From: Lentisphaerota bacterium
GTDB lineage: Bacteria > Verrucomicrobiota > Lentisphaeria > Victivallales > UBA1829
Direction: 5' to 3'
Assembly: GCA_015061915.1 (NCBI GenBank)
Contig: SUVR01000009.1
Coordinates: forward strand, 43,357-107,356
Length of the DNA: 64,000 nucleotides
Every line of letters starts with the position of its first letter. The stretch's first letter is position 1. The notes under the pieces are model-generated. The model made no database searches and had not been told where the DNA came from. It saw nothing but the letters and a program-made list of their open reading frames with translations. Positions 29,936 through 40,500 of this stretch are shown in pieces. A program made the translations under genes and the position numbers.

Positions 29936-30363
29936 GCTTATAATCCCTTTAATATATACCAAGTTGACAACTTTTGCCAATTTTTTTTTCATATATCCAG
30001 CAAATTTGGTTTTTTTGCCCGGATAAACATTCAACGATCCGCGCGGCTCAAATTTGTCATTCTGCAAAAAACTCAACTCGCTTTGCGGATTTACCGGATG
30101 AATTTACGTCCAAGCTGCAACTATTCTCAATACGTGGAGGGTGTTTTAATTCTTCAAAATAAATCTCTAATGTCTGTAAATTCCTGTGTTTTTTTGTATA
30201 TATAACAAATTGCATTATAAAAGCTGCAGCGGACCAAAGCATTATCCACCATATTGAGCATTGCAGCAAAAGAAAAAACGAAGTATGTCAGGGAGTTTCC
30301 TTTACCCGATGTTCTCTGCTTTGTGCAAGTGATTGATTGTGCGGGCGTAAAAGACAAAGAAAA

Positions 30364-30400
30364 ACGGAATCGGGCTTTGAGTTCCTGATTCCGTACTTTT
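30364..30400. terminator. Terminator-like hairpin followed by T-rich tract
   Basis: ACGGAATCGGG ctttgagtt CCTGATTCCGT acttttt. Confidence 0.55.
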
Positions 30401-30406
30401 TACTAA

Positions 30407-30431
30407 TGGTGGAGGTGGCGTAACTTGGCAG
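30407..30431. repeat. Direct repeat copy 1 resembling a tmRNA/tRNA 3' end
   Basis: TGGTGGAGGTGGCGTAACTTGGCAG; second copy with one mismatch at 51742-51766. Confidence 0.75.
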
Positions 30432-30600
30432 TTGAAAGAGATGCCGCACTGGTCGTATTCAGCAATGCAGTGTTATTTAACCTGTCCGCTGAAGTACAAA
30501 TTCCGTTACATTGATAACGCAGAGTCGGAGCGTACCGGCTCCTGCTTCCCGTTTGGTCGGGCGTTTCATGCGGCGTTGTCGGAGCGGGCGAGAATTGGTA
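30432..30600 (+). pseudogene. N-terminal fragment of a PD-(D/E)XK nuclease-like protein
   Basis: HWSYSAMQCYLTCPLKYKFRYIDNAESERTGSCFPFGRAFHAALSERA resembles the start of Cas4/RecB-like nuclease domains; interrupted by IS200 sequence. Confidence 0.65.
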
Positions 30601-30604
30601 GTTT

Positions 30605-30802
30605 TATGTTTACAAGCATATGAATATGATCTGGGCAAGCCTCTGCTTCATGTATTTCAACCTTTTTCAAATCGCAAAGTTGTCGTAATATCTTCCCTAT
30701 ATCACTTTTCAATGTGCCATAAATATTTATTCGGCGATATTTAGGGGCAAATACAATGTGATATTTGCATTTCCAACTGGTGTGTGATAAATTGTCTTTC
30801 AT
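30605..30802 (-). mobile_element. IS200/IS605-type TnpA transposase, truncated
   Basis: SHTSWKCKYHIVFAPKYRRINIYGTLKSDIGKILRQLCDLKKVEIHEAEACPDHIHMLVNI; HUH motif HIH present, C-terminal Tyr helix absent. Confidence 0.88.
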
Positions 30803-31014
30803 AACGGAAAACTCCTTGTCTTTATGTATGCGGTTGGCGAACCTTGCATACTATAGCAGGGAGTTTGCCTTTTTAAACTTGAAGCTAAAGCTATTTCGGC
30901 AACATACCGGCTCAGCCGGTAGTTTTTTTACGCTAAAGCAATATAAAAAGTGAATACCGCCGGTAAAGATGATACCGGCGGTATTCAAATTAACAAAACA
31001 GCAGGATTTTCAGT

Positions 31015-31225
31015 ATGTTTTTGACTGGATTTGCCGATTACGCAGCCGACAGTCTGGCTGTACAGATCAAAGCGTCCCGAAAGCTGAATTGGCACTTTAT
31101 TGAAACACGTTTTATCGATAAAAAATCTCGGTAATATCTCCGATGCCGAGTTTGATGATGTATGCCGTCAACTTGACGAAAGCGGTGTATCATTCAATTG
31201 TTATGGCAGCGGCATTGCCAACTGG
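31015..31225 (+). pseudogene. Sugar phosphate isomerase/epimerase (TIM barrel) N-terminal remnant with frameshift
   Basis: MFLTGFADYAADSLAVQIKASRKLNWHFIETRFIDKK, then after removing one A from GATAAAAAATCTC: NLGNISDAEFDDVCRQLDESGVSFNCYGSGIANW. Confidence 0.65.
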
Positions 31226-31836
31226 GCGTGCCACTCCACCATTATAAAGCTTAAAATAACACGAAAATTGTAGATGAAAAAAACGAGATGGTAATAACAA
31301 GCCATGTGAATATAGACAGGTGCTTAACCGGTTTTTGCCATACTTCAGGGTTTCTGATGAAACCGGGAAGCAGTCAATAATATTTATCGGCAATGCCGGG
31401 TGTATCTGCCACAGTCGGTTGATCACCGGATTGATTTCGGAAAAATCATTCCGGAAATATCCGTTTACCCACTACACGAGATAATGTTTGATAGAACCAT
31501 TCCGCCACCAGAAATATTGCAGCAAAAGCTCCATCCTCCGCAACGTTATAACCATTGAATTCATAAACGCTGAAAAACTGTTGTTTTCCGGTAACGACCG
31601 CAGGAAAATATATGCATAAGACGGCGTAGAGTATTTTTACAGAAGCAAATTATTTATATAACAATCGTTAAATGGTGAATTTCTGTACAACTTCCCGGCT
31701 GCTGCATTGGCATTTTAATGTAAGCCCGCCAATGTTTTCTACTCAACATGTGAAGATACTTCAGACTAATACACTCACATCACCCGGCAGAAAAAAAGAT
31801 TTATTTGGATTTTTTTAAGTATTTTATGTTCGGTAC

Positions 31837-31865
31837 TTGACAAAATATTATTTTTGTTGTATAAT
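31837..31865 (+). promoter_or_regulatory. Sigma70-type promoter of the GntR gene
   Basis: TTGACA (31837-31842), 17-nt spacer, TATAAT (31860-31865). Confidence 0.75.
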
Positions 31866-31897
31866 TTAAATGTAGACAAGAGGGAACAAGTTATGCT

Positions 31898-32965
31898 ATG
31901 ATTGCAAGACGTGTTAAAACCAATACTCAGTATGGCCAGATCGAACAGGATCTGCGCAGTCGTATTTTATCCGGCGAATTTGCCGGCAATGAAGCTTTAC
32001 CCGGCGAAATACCGTTGAGCGAAGAATATCAGGTCAGCCGGAAAACCATCCGAAAAGCTCTGGAAAATTTGCGAAGTCAGAATTTTATCCGCAAAAGTCA
32101 GGGCAACGGCAACTTTGTAATTCCGGAAAATGAACGCAAGTTTATGAAGCGCATCACCGGCAAGATCCGTCTTATGCTGCCTGATCAGCACATAAGCGAT
32201 AACTTTGTGCGCGAAATCGTCTGCGGAGTTCATAAATTTGCAGTCGGCAGCGGACTGGAAATATCTTTCGGACTGCACAGTGATCCGCCCAATATGCTTA
32301 TAGAACTTTACCGCAATTTCAACTGCGATGCTTTTATCTGGTGCGGCGTGCCGCATCCAATGCCGCAAACTGTTGCAGAACTTGCCAAATTGCATCTGCC
32401 GCAAGTGATCGTTGACGGTTATGCGCAGGGTACCGGCCGGGTGGAGTATGACAGTTTTCCAGCGTGGAACTCGCTGCTGAACATGTTTGCCATGGCCGGA
32501 CATAAAGATTTGGCTTTTATTGAGCGTTCCGGCAATATGTCGTGGGCGATCGGTCGGCAGAACGCATTGAAAAAGGCCGGAGAAAAATATAATATCTCTG
32601 TAAATATCTTCACTGCAGAACCTGCTGATGAAACGGTTTTGACTGAATTTATACGCAGTAATCCATCCATCCGGGCGTATGTGGTCATTGCCCCCTGGAT
32701 GGATGCGTTCCGCCGGGCGATGGATAAACTTGAGTTAACTGCACCGGATGATATATCTTATGCAGAACTCACCCCGGATGGCATCAGTCCGGCGAGTGCA
32801 GTTACCCGCTTGCATCTGCCTACTCAGAATATGGGTTATGAAGCGGCACAAATGGTCGTTAAACATGATTTTTCTGCCAATGCAGAACCGGCGGGTTCCA
32901 TTGCCTGTTTTACCGTAGCCGGGCTGACTGTCGGAAAATGTAAAAAATCACCGGGGAGTAACTGA
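31898..32965 (+). CDS. GntR-family regulator with LacI-type sugar-binding effector domain
   Basis: YGQIEQDLRSRILSGEFAGNEALPGEIPLSEEYQVSRKTIRKALENLRSQNFIRKSQGNGNFV wHTH followed by a periplasmic-binding-like domain. Confidence 0.9.
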   Translation: MIARRVKTNTQYGQIEQDLRSRILSGEFAGNEALPGEIPLSEEYQVSRKTIRKALENLRSQNFIRKSQGNGNFVIPENERKFMKRITGKIRLMLPDQHISDNFVREIVCGVHKFAVGSGLEISFGLHSDPPNMLIELYRNFNCDAFIWCGVPHPMPQTVAELAKLHLPQVIVDGYAQGTGRVEYDSFPAWNSLLNMFAMAGHKDLAFIERSGNMSWAIGRQNALKKAGEKYNISVNIFTAEPADETVLTEFIRSNPSIRAYVVIAPWMDAFRRAMDKLELTAPDDISYAELTPDGISPASAVTRLHLPTQNMGYEAAQMVVKHDFSANAEPAGSIACFTVAGLTVGKCKKSPGSN

Positions 32966-32966
32966 T

Positions 32967-35444
32967 ATGTCTGTTGACAAAAATATATTGCTGTTGGCAA
33001 AAATGCTTTTGTGGTGTGTTGTGTTTTTTGCCGGGTTGACTATGCCGGGGCAGGATTGGTTTCAGAAGTTTGGTGCCGGAATACAAAAACAGGCGGGCAA
33101 AACCTATTATGTTGCTCCGGACGGCAGCGATTTGCATAATGGGCTCTCCCGGCAAAACGCCTTCCGGACGCTGAACTTTGCCGTCAAAAAGTTGACTCCC
33201 GGCGATACATTGCTGGTGGCGGGCGGCGAGTATAACGGAGATGTGCGGCTCAATGTGGCAAATTCTCCGCAAAGCTCCTTCAATCAGTTCGGCGGAAAAC
33301 CGGGAGCCCCGATAAAAATTATGGGGATGGATAATGAGGAAGTTGTTATCAGCGGTTCGATGCTGTTAAAAAACGGCGTCCGACTGCCCGGCTGCAATGT
33401 TTATAAATATCAGACCAAACGCAAACCCACCAGCAATATGCTTATTGATCAGGCGACTCACACGGTATTGCAGGAGGTTTTTGCAGAAGAACTTGTCAAA
33501 GAATATCCCGGAACTTATATGCGTAAAAATTCCGGCGAACTGCTGGTGCATTATGCCTCCGGCAAGCCGAGTGGGGTACTGTATCCGCGAAACTTTTTCG
33601 GGTTTGTGATCGCCGGCAGTTATATACATGTGGAAAATATCACATTCAAATATTGTATTGACGGAGTGAATTTGCGGGTCAATGCACCATTTAATAAAAA
33701 TAAAGCCAGTCATATAACAATAAAGAATTGCCGTTTTTTCTATAATACCCGCATGGGACTTTATGTTGACGGAGCAAGTTTTTCGCTTATTACCGGGAAT
33801 ATATTTGCCAACAACGGCAAGCGCGGCTCTCTGCTGACCACGGCGTCACCCCGGCAGAGTCATGACTGCCTGATTGCGGGAAATTACTTTGGCAAAACTG
33901 TTTTGACTGTGCGTAATTCACCGGAAAATCTCTATAATTATGCTCTGGGCAATTATGCAAAGGCTCCGGAACGGATCCATTTTATCGGGAATTATGTAAA
34001 AAGCCCCTATGCCTTCCGGTTGAAACCGGCAAGTCCGGGCGGCAGAGTGGAAGATAATTATTTTGACGGTCGATGTGCAGTTGAAAGCGAGCCGCTTAAG
34101 GCATATTTCCGGCGCAATTATTTTAAAAACGGCATGAATTGGCTGAAAATCGGACGCAATCTTGCCGATAAAGATTTTGCCGGTTATCCGATGGTTTTTG
34201 AAAACAATACCAGCGATCCACAGGCATTTTCGCCCAAGTACCCCGGTGCTTTGCAGGCAAAGAAACTGGCTGCAGCGTTGCCGTCCGGTGAATATCCGGC
34301 AGTGGAGATAAAAAATCTGACCACTAAATACATCAACCGCAATTCAGCAGTAATTTACTGGGAAACTGCGGAAGCTGATGGCACCGGTTATGTGGAATAT
34401 AGAGCAGAAAACTCACCGCGAACACTGAAAAGTCCGCTTTCGCTGCAAGGTGTAAAACACTTTGTGGGGCTGAAAAATCTGCGCGCTGATACACTTTACC
34501 GTTACCGGGTGATTTTTAACTCACGGCGCAATCAGCACAAAATTTCTGATTGGCAGAGTTTCCGGACGGTCACTCTGGATCGGCAACCGATGGTTATTGA
34601 GGTGGGCAAGGGCAAATACACCTTGACCGAAGCCAGCAATATGGCTATTGCCGGAGATGTTGTAAAATTGCTGCCGGGTGAACATACCGGAGTATTTGCG
34701 CCGGTTAATTCTGGCAAACCGGGTAAAACAATAACCCTGCGGGGATGTGCTGCAGCACTGATCAATGGCAAGAAGTTTTTTGCACCGTTGGTCAATTTGA
34801 ACGAGGTATCGCATATCGTTATAGATAATGTAAAATTTGCTGAACCGGAAAATCAAAATTCCTATGGCTTGATCAAGGTACGCAAATCCAATAACATAAC
34901 TGTAAAAAATTGTTCAACAGAATTTGGGCATTGGCTGGCAGGACCTTTTGTGTTTGTATTGAAATCAAGCGATGTGGTCATAAAAAACAACTGTTCATGG
35001 GGGTTCAGTTATCCGCTGCAGCTGGCGGAATCAATACGGATAAAAGTACTCAACAATACGATCGCAGATGCCGCGATGTTTTCTGTTTTTGCCGAAAATA
35101 CTCAGGATATGGTTTTTAAAAATAACATTTTTTATTGTCCTTGTGTAAAAAGTAAAAATAATCCGGCCTATATTTTCCAGGGCGTGGATCTCAAGCGGGT
35201 GCAAAGCGACGGTAATGTATTTTATTCGCCGTACAAAAATCATGGCATTGGCGGTATCGTGCGCGATAAACGCAGCCGGGTTTTGTTCAGCACCCGCACA
35301 CTTGCACAATGGCAGGCTTGTTCCGGACTGGACAAAAACAGCTTGGCTTGCGATCCACTGTTTGAAGATTATAAACAAGGAAATTTTGTATTGAAAAAGA
35401 ATTCACCTGCTGCCGGGAAAGGAGCAATAAAAACTTATGAATGA
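32967..35444 (+). CDS. Secreted right-handed parallel beta-helix protein with FN3-like segment
   Basis: TYYVAPDGSDLHNGLSRQNAFRTLNFAVKKLTPGDTLLVAGGEY; repeated ITIKNCRFFYNTRMG / NNITVKNCSTEF / DVVIKNNCSWGF strands; Fn3-like NSAVIYWETAEADGTGYVEYR. Confidence 0.85.
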   Translation: MSVDKNILLLAKMLLWCVVFFAGLTMPGQDWFQKFGAGIQKQAGKTYYVAPDGSDLHNGLSRQNAFRTLNFAVKKLTPGDTLLVAGGEYNGDVRLNVANSPQSSFNQFGGKPGAPIKIMGMDNEEVVISGSMLLKNGVRLPGCNVYKYQTKRKPTSNMLIDQATHTVLQEVFAEELVKEYPGTYMRKNSGELLVHYASGKPSGVLYPRNFFGFVIAGSYIHVENITFKYCIDGVNLRVNAPFNKNKASHITIKNCRFFYNTRMGLYVDGASFSLITGNIFANNGKRGSLLTTASPRQSHDCLIAGNYFGKTVLTVRNSPENLYNYALGNYAKAPERIHFIGNYVKSPYAFRLKPASPGGRVEDNYFDGRCAVESEPLKAYFRRNYFKNGMNWLKIGRNLADKDFAGYPMVFENNTSDPQAFSPKYPGALQAKKLAAALPSGEYPAVEIKNLTTKYINRNSAVIYWETAEADGTGYVEYRAENSPRTLKSPLSLQGVKHFVGLKNLRADTLYRYRVIFNSRRNQHKISDWQSFRTVTLDRQPMVIEVGKGKYTLTEASNMAIAGDVVKLLPGEHTGVFAPVNSGKPGKTITLRGCAAALINGKKFFAPLVNLNEVSHIVIDNVKFAEPENQNSYGLIKVRKSNNITVKNCSTEFGHWLAGPFVFVLKSSDVVIKNNCSWGFSYPLQLAESIRIKVLNNTIADAAMFSVFAENTQDMVFKNNIFYCPCVKSKNNPAYIFQGVDLKRVQSDGNVFYSPYKNHGIGGIVRDKRSRVLFSTRTLAQWQACSGLDKNSLACDPLFEDYKQGNFVLKKNSPAAGKGAIKTYE

Positions 35445-36678
35445 TTTCATTTTTGAACGACAGAAAATTGCCTGGGAGAAAGCCCTGTCGCTGCTTAAAC
35501 CCAGTGCAGCTCAGCTGGAACACGGGTTGGAATTACACCGGGAGTTGTTTGTTACCGACCATTTCGGCTTTTTGCCCAGCGTTTGCTACAACAAAAAGTT
35601 TGTGGACAAATGGAATGAACTCAAAGCCGGTAATATCGGAGCCCGGGAACTTTCTGAGCGCATGACCTATTTTTATTACGATTGCTGCTGCAGTGATGAA
35701 AAATATCAGGATGTTTTCCGGCGCGCCATGCGCAACAGCGGACTTAACTGTATGATCCATACTGTTGCAGAAGGCAAATCCCGCGAAGAAGATATCAAGC
35801 GTATGAGCTGCAATCTGATGCTTTTCCGCAAGTTTCGTGATACCATCGTGCAGGCAGGCAATGCAGATGATATACTGAAAATCAATGCTGAAGGCAAAGT
35901 CGCTATCCTCTGGAGTGTAAACGGTCCGCCTATCGTCGGGGAACTGCAGGACCCCGATCAGGAATTGAATTGGGTCGATGTCTGGCGGCGTATTGGAGTG
36001 CGTTTGATGCACCTGACTTACAATCGTCGTAATTTTATTGCTGACGGTTGCGGCGAGCCTGCCAACGCCGGATTGAGTGAACTGGGCAGAGAATTGATCG
36101 CCAAACTCAATGAGTGCGGGATCATAGTAGATGTGCCGCATACCGGCAAGCAAAGCTGCATTGAGGCGGCCAAAGCCTCCACCAAACCGATCATGGCCAG
36201 TCACACGGCAGCCAAAGCACTTTTTGATTACATCCGCTGCAAAGATGATGAAACACTCAAAGCTATTGCCGATACCGGCGGTATGGTTGGAGTATACAGT
36301 TTCGTTGGTATGCTCGGCGGCAATGACGACATAAATGCCATGCTTGACCATATTGAGTATATTGCCAAAACGATCGGCGTGGATCATGTGGGGATCGGTA
36401 CAGATAACCGGTTCAGTGCCGAACAGTGTCCGGAATACAGCACCATCAGCGGCTATCCCAATGCCCGATTCAATCCGCACAAATGGTGGGGGATCTGGAA
36501 AAAGAATCCTCACACCCCGAAAAATCCGTTGGAATCCTCCAGCGGCAGTCTGGCGTGGAGCAACTGGCCGCTGTTCACAGTCGGGTTGGTCTGCCGGGGA
36601 TTTTCGGATGAAGATATAGCTAAGATGCACGGCAGAAACTTCCTGCGCGTACTGCGTGCCAATGAATGTGAATCGTAA
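35437..36678 (+). CDS. Membrane dipeptidase-like (M19/renal dipeptidase family)
   Basis: GVRLMHLTYNRRNFIADGCGEPANAGLSELGRELIAKLNECGIIVDVPHTG, PIMASHTAAKAL, IGVDHVGIGTDNRF. Confidence 0.9.
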   Translation: MNDFIFERQKIAWEKALSLLKPSAAQLEHGLELHRELFVTDHFGFLPSVCYNKKFVDKWNELKAGNIGARELSERMTYFYYDCCCSDEKYQDVFRRAMRNSGLNCMIHTVAEGKSREEDIKRMSCNLMLFRKFRDTIVQAGNADDILKINAEGKVAILWSVNGPPIVGELQDPDQELNWVDVWRRIGVRLMHLTYNRRNFIADGCGEPANAGLSELGRELIAKLNECGIIVDVPHTGKQSCIEAAKASTKPIMASHTAAKALFDYIRCKDDETLKAIADTGGMVGVYSFVGMLGGNDDINAMLDHIEYIAKTIGVDHVGIGTDNRFSAEQCPEYSTISGYPNARFNPHKWWGIWKKNPHTPKNPLESSSGSLAWSNWPLFTVGLVCRGFSDEDIAKMHGRNFLRVLRANECES

Positions 36679-36705
36679 AAAATAACCCCAAAAGGAGTAT
36701 AAATC

Positions 36706-37512
36706 ATGATTACAGAATCAAACCGTAAATACCAGAGTAATTCAGGAGCAGCTGCAAAAAAGTTCACTCTTATTGAGCTGCTGGTCGTTATTGCCATTAT
36801 TGCTATATTGGCAGCAATGCTTTTGCCGGCATTATCATCGGCCCGGGCGACCGCCAAAGGTTCAACCTGCCTGAGCAACTTTAATCAGTTGGGCAAGATC
36901 ATAATGATGTATTTGCAGGATAATCAGGATTGTTATCCCTCGGTTTACAGTTGGACCAGTCCAGGGGCGAAACCGGGTGTGTCGTACTATCTCTATGACC
37001 GCGGCCCGCTGGCCAATTATGTGGAGTGGCCCAAAGCCAAACCGGGCACCGGTGACTTTTTGTATCTGGGGGCGATCAACCGTTCCGGCGGCAAGGTTTA
37101 TCATGGCCCGCTGCTTTGTCCGGAAATCAACGAAGGAAATATGGCTTACACGCAAAATGACAGGGTATCCAATCGTCCGTCAACTGCAAATCTTTTTATG
37201 TCTGTAGGTATTCATTACGAAATGGCCAACGCCGGTCGGCCGATCCATCCGGTTTTTGCCAGCAAAGTAACGAATCCGTCGTCGCTCATTTTTGCCGGCG
37301 ACAGCTGCGGCAAAGGTACTATCTGGTATCACAGCCGCTGGCAGGAAGGTATGGCCAATGATAAAGCCGACTACAATATTTCGGTGCGGCACAACAACGC
37401 TGCATCCATACTTTACGCCGATGGTCATGCTGAAATGCTGCAGTGGGAGAGTATACCATCTCTGCAATATGATAATAAATGGAGTTCAGTTGATTGGAAA
37501 ATCGATTTTTAA
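36706..37512 (+). CDS. Prepilin-like protein with type II/IV N-methylation motif and DUF1559-like C-terminus
   Basis: [62 protein letters not shown]; ...[17 protein letters not shown]. Confidence 0.93.
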   Translation: MITESNRKYQSNSGAAAKKFTLIELLVVIAIIAILAAMLLPALSSARATAKGSTCLSNFNQLGKIIMMYLQDNQDCYPSVYSWTSPGAKPGVSYYLYDRGPLANYVEWPKAKPGTGDFLYLGAINRSGGKVYHGPLLCPEINEGNMAYTQNDRVSNRPSTANLFMSVGIHYEMANAGRPIHPVFASKVTNPSSLIFAGDSCGKGTIWYHSRWQEGMANDKADYNISVRHNNAASILYADGHAEMLQWESIPSLQYDNKWSSVDWKIDF

Positions 37513-37527
37513 CAATAAGGAGTAACC

Positions 37528-40500
37528 ATGAATAAAATTATGATTTTGAGCTTTTGCACCGCGCTGTTTTTGTTGTTGAGCATCAGCAGCAATGCTGCCG
37601 AAAATACGGCTGCCGGCAATGATTTGCGCAGTTTGTTTACCGCCGGAGATGCGGCATACAAAAAAGGTAAATATGCTGAAGGCCTGGAAAAATTGCTTGC
37701 CGCTCAAAAACTCGCCAATACGCCGTGGTACAAATTTGCCATTGATTACCGCCTGGCCCAGTGCTACTATTATACCAAAAAGTACGAAGAAGCATTGGCC
37801 GCAGCAAAGTCGGCATTGAATTATAAAAGCATCGGCAATAAAGATCACAACCTGATGACCAACCGGGCGGCTGAAGCTTTGCTGCAGTTGAAAAAATATG
37901 ATGAAGCCATGCAGATAGTCAAAACACAGCTTGCCAGCGAAAAACGCGAAAAAAGCAATTACTATCTGACCATGCTGTTGGAAGGCCGTATCTTAATGGA
38001 ACAGAAAAAGTTTCAGGAAGCAGACCAGGCATTTGAAAAATGTCAGAACTACATGAAACTTTCGGCAATGGAGCAAGCCAAACTCTATTGGTACCGGGGA
38101 GTTAATTTCCAAAATGCCAATGATTTGAACAAGGCACGCGACTATTACAAAAAAGCCATTAAACTTGATGGCAAATGGTTCAGCAAAGATGCCCAGCGCC
38201 GCCTGGATCTGCTGGATAAAAAAGGTGCTGAGGCAAATAATCTGCTGCCGGACGGCAGTTTTGAATATTGCGCCGGACGCACCTGGAACCGGATGATCGA
38301 CCTGGGGTACGCCCCAGGCGATTTTTTCTGGTCGCAGGATAGTTCAACGGCTTTTCACGGCCAATACTCCCTGCGCAGCAATGGCACGCAGCCGTTATTG
38401 CTGGCAGGCGAAGGCAAATTTACCAACGGGTATTTTTCCATATACCTCAAAAGTCCGGAGGCGGGAGCAAAAGTCCGGGTGGAGTTTTTTGCCTATAAAA
38501 GTTTTGAGCGAACCTTGCTGGCAAGTCAGGTCTTTGAACTGACAAATTCATGGACCCGTTATTTTGTAAAGCTCAAGTATATATGGCTGCCGGTCGATCA
38601 GGCATCAACTCCGTTTGTAATAGCCGTAACACCCTTGGCCGACAAAACAGTTTATGCTGATGCGGCCCAGTTGGAAACTACCCGTTTTCTGCCCTACAGC
38701 GATTATCGTTTGCAGTTGCTTTCTTCTGCTGAAGCACAAAAGATTTTTATGAGCCGTTTTGCGCCTCAGCACAAGAAAACAACCAACAGTTCCGCACAAG
38801 CATTGCCCAAAGAATTCAAGATCAACGCTTATTACCCTGTTGCAGCTGCCAATGTGCCTGTGGCAGTGGCTCTGCCCATGCAGCAAGGCATGTTCAAAGG
38901 CGGCAGTTATGCTGTGGCCGCAGCTGAAAACGGCAAAAAATATCCGGCAGAAGTTGAGCCTGTTGCCTATTACCATCAAGACCGGTCAGTCCGTTCGGCA
39001 ATGGTGCGTTTTAATGCCGATTTGCAAGCCGGAGTCAATACGTTTACCATTCGCCCCGGCAAACTGCCAACGCCTGCTGTTGACGCAGAGCTGCCGCCAA
39101 TGGAACTTTTTGCTGCCGATCATACCGGCAAAAAATACCAATCCCGGGAGTTGAGCGCAGTTAAAAGTTTTGACAATTTCCATACCGCCCGCTTTATCCG
39201 CCGGGGGATACTTGCAGACGATGCCGGACTTGCTTTGGCGGGCTACTCGTTATATATTGAAAAGAATAAAACATTGCAGGCGTTCAAAATAAATGTCACC
39301 ATTTACAATCTTGCCGATGACCGGCCGCTGGTCATCCGCAGTGCCGGAATTAATATAAAAAGCAAGCGTCCCGGTAAAACAGCATCTTATCAGCAATTTT
39401 TCACTCTTGCTGATAAAACTTTTACTCATACAGCTGATGACGGCCCGGCAATTATTTCCGGTACCGGTGGAACATTGCTGATACGCGAAAAATCATTGCG
39501 CCATCCGGTAGAGTTGAGCTTGAACAACGAGGGCGTTTTTACCGGATACTTGTATCCGCCGCAAGCGGCTGCCCTTTATTTGAGCAGAAAGATGAGCCTC
39601 AGCCGGGAGTTTATTTTTTCGTATAACAGCAACCCAACTGCAGTAGCCAATCAGCTGGGTTACCGTTGTACAGCTATGGCAGATGCCGGCGAATTTACGG
39701 GGACAAATTTTTTGAGTCTGCCGGTAAAAAAAGCTGTTCCAGCTCAAAAATTTGCTTACAGCAAATTCAAAAAATTGCGCAATACAATGCTGCTTACTCC
39801 GCAAAAGATATTAAATCACCCCAAAAAACATATACTGCATGGCGTATTCAACTATGGGGATCTTTATGGCGATCGCGGCTGGGGCAATCTGGAAAGCTAT
39901 CTGGATATGGCAGAAATACTTTACGCCATAGGCATGAATGACCCGGAAGTAATGGCTTCCGGCTTGAACCGGGCAACCCATTACCGCGATGTGGATATTG
40001 TCGATGGGAGTGCGGTTATCCATGGCCCCAACCACTCCGGCGGATTTATCTATGAGTTTTCGCACTCCTGGCCGCAAGGGGTTATCCTGCACTATCTGCT
40101 GACCGGTGATGAGCGATCATGGGAAGTCATCCAGCGGACAGCCATGCGTTATATGGCAACCCCAATCGATTATAAACATATTGCCGACTCCCGGTCGCTG
40201 GGGCGATATTTGCTGGGGTTGGCAGATATGTATTGTCTGACTGGCGATGAACGGCTGAAGGAACGCTTTATACAGCAAGTTAAGTTTGCCGAAAAGGCCC
40301 AGTTGGGAGCCAAAGTAAAAGATCAGACCATATTTCATTGGAACGGGCGTACTGATCCGTTCCATGTCTGGTATGGGGCATGTGCGTTGATGCAAATGTA
40401 TCAGGCAACCGGCGATGAATCTATTCTGCAAGCCTTCAAGAGAGAAGTGGATGCGTCGCTGAATATGGATTTTTTCCGGCTCGACCTTCAGGAATTATGG

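Noticed and set aside
30407-30431. Intact tmRNA (ssrA) gene
   Set aside because: Only a 14-nt 3'-end-like segment is present; no T-arm GTTCGA, tag ORF or 5' acceptor found nearby.
31190-31426. 78-aa minus ORF
   Set aside because: Lies in decayed non-coding sequence, overlaps the isomerase relic, no RBS or homology.
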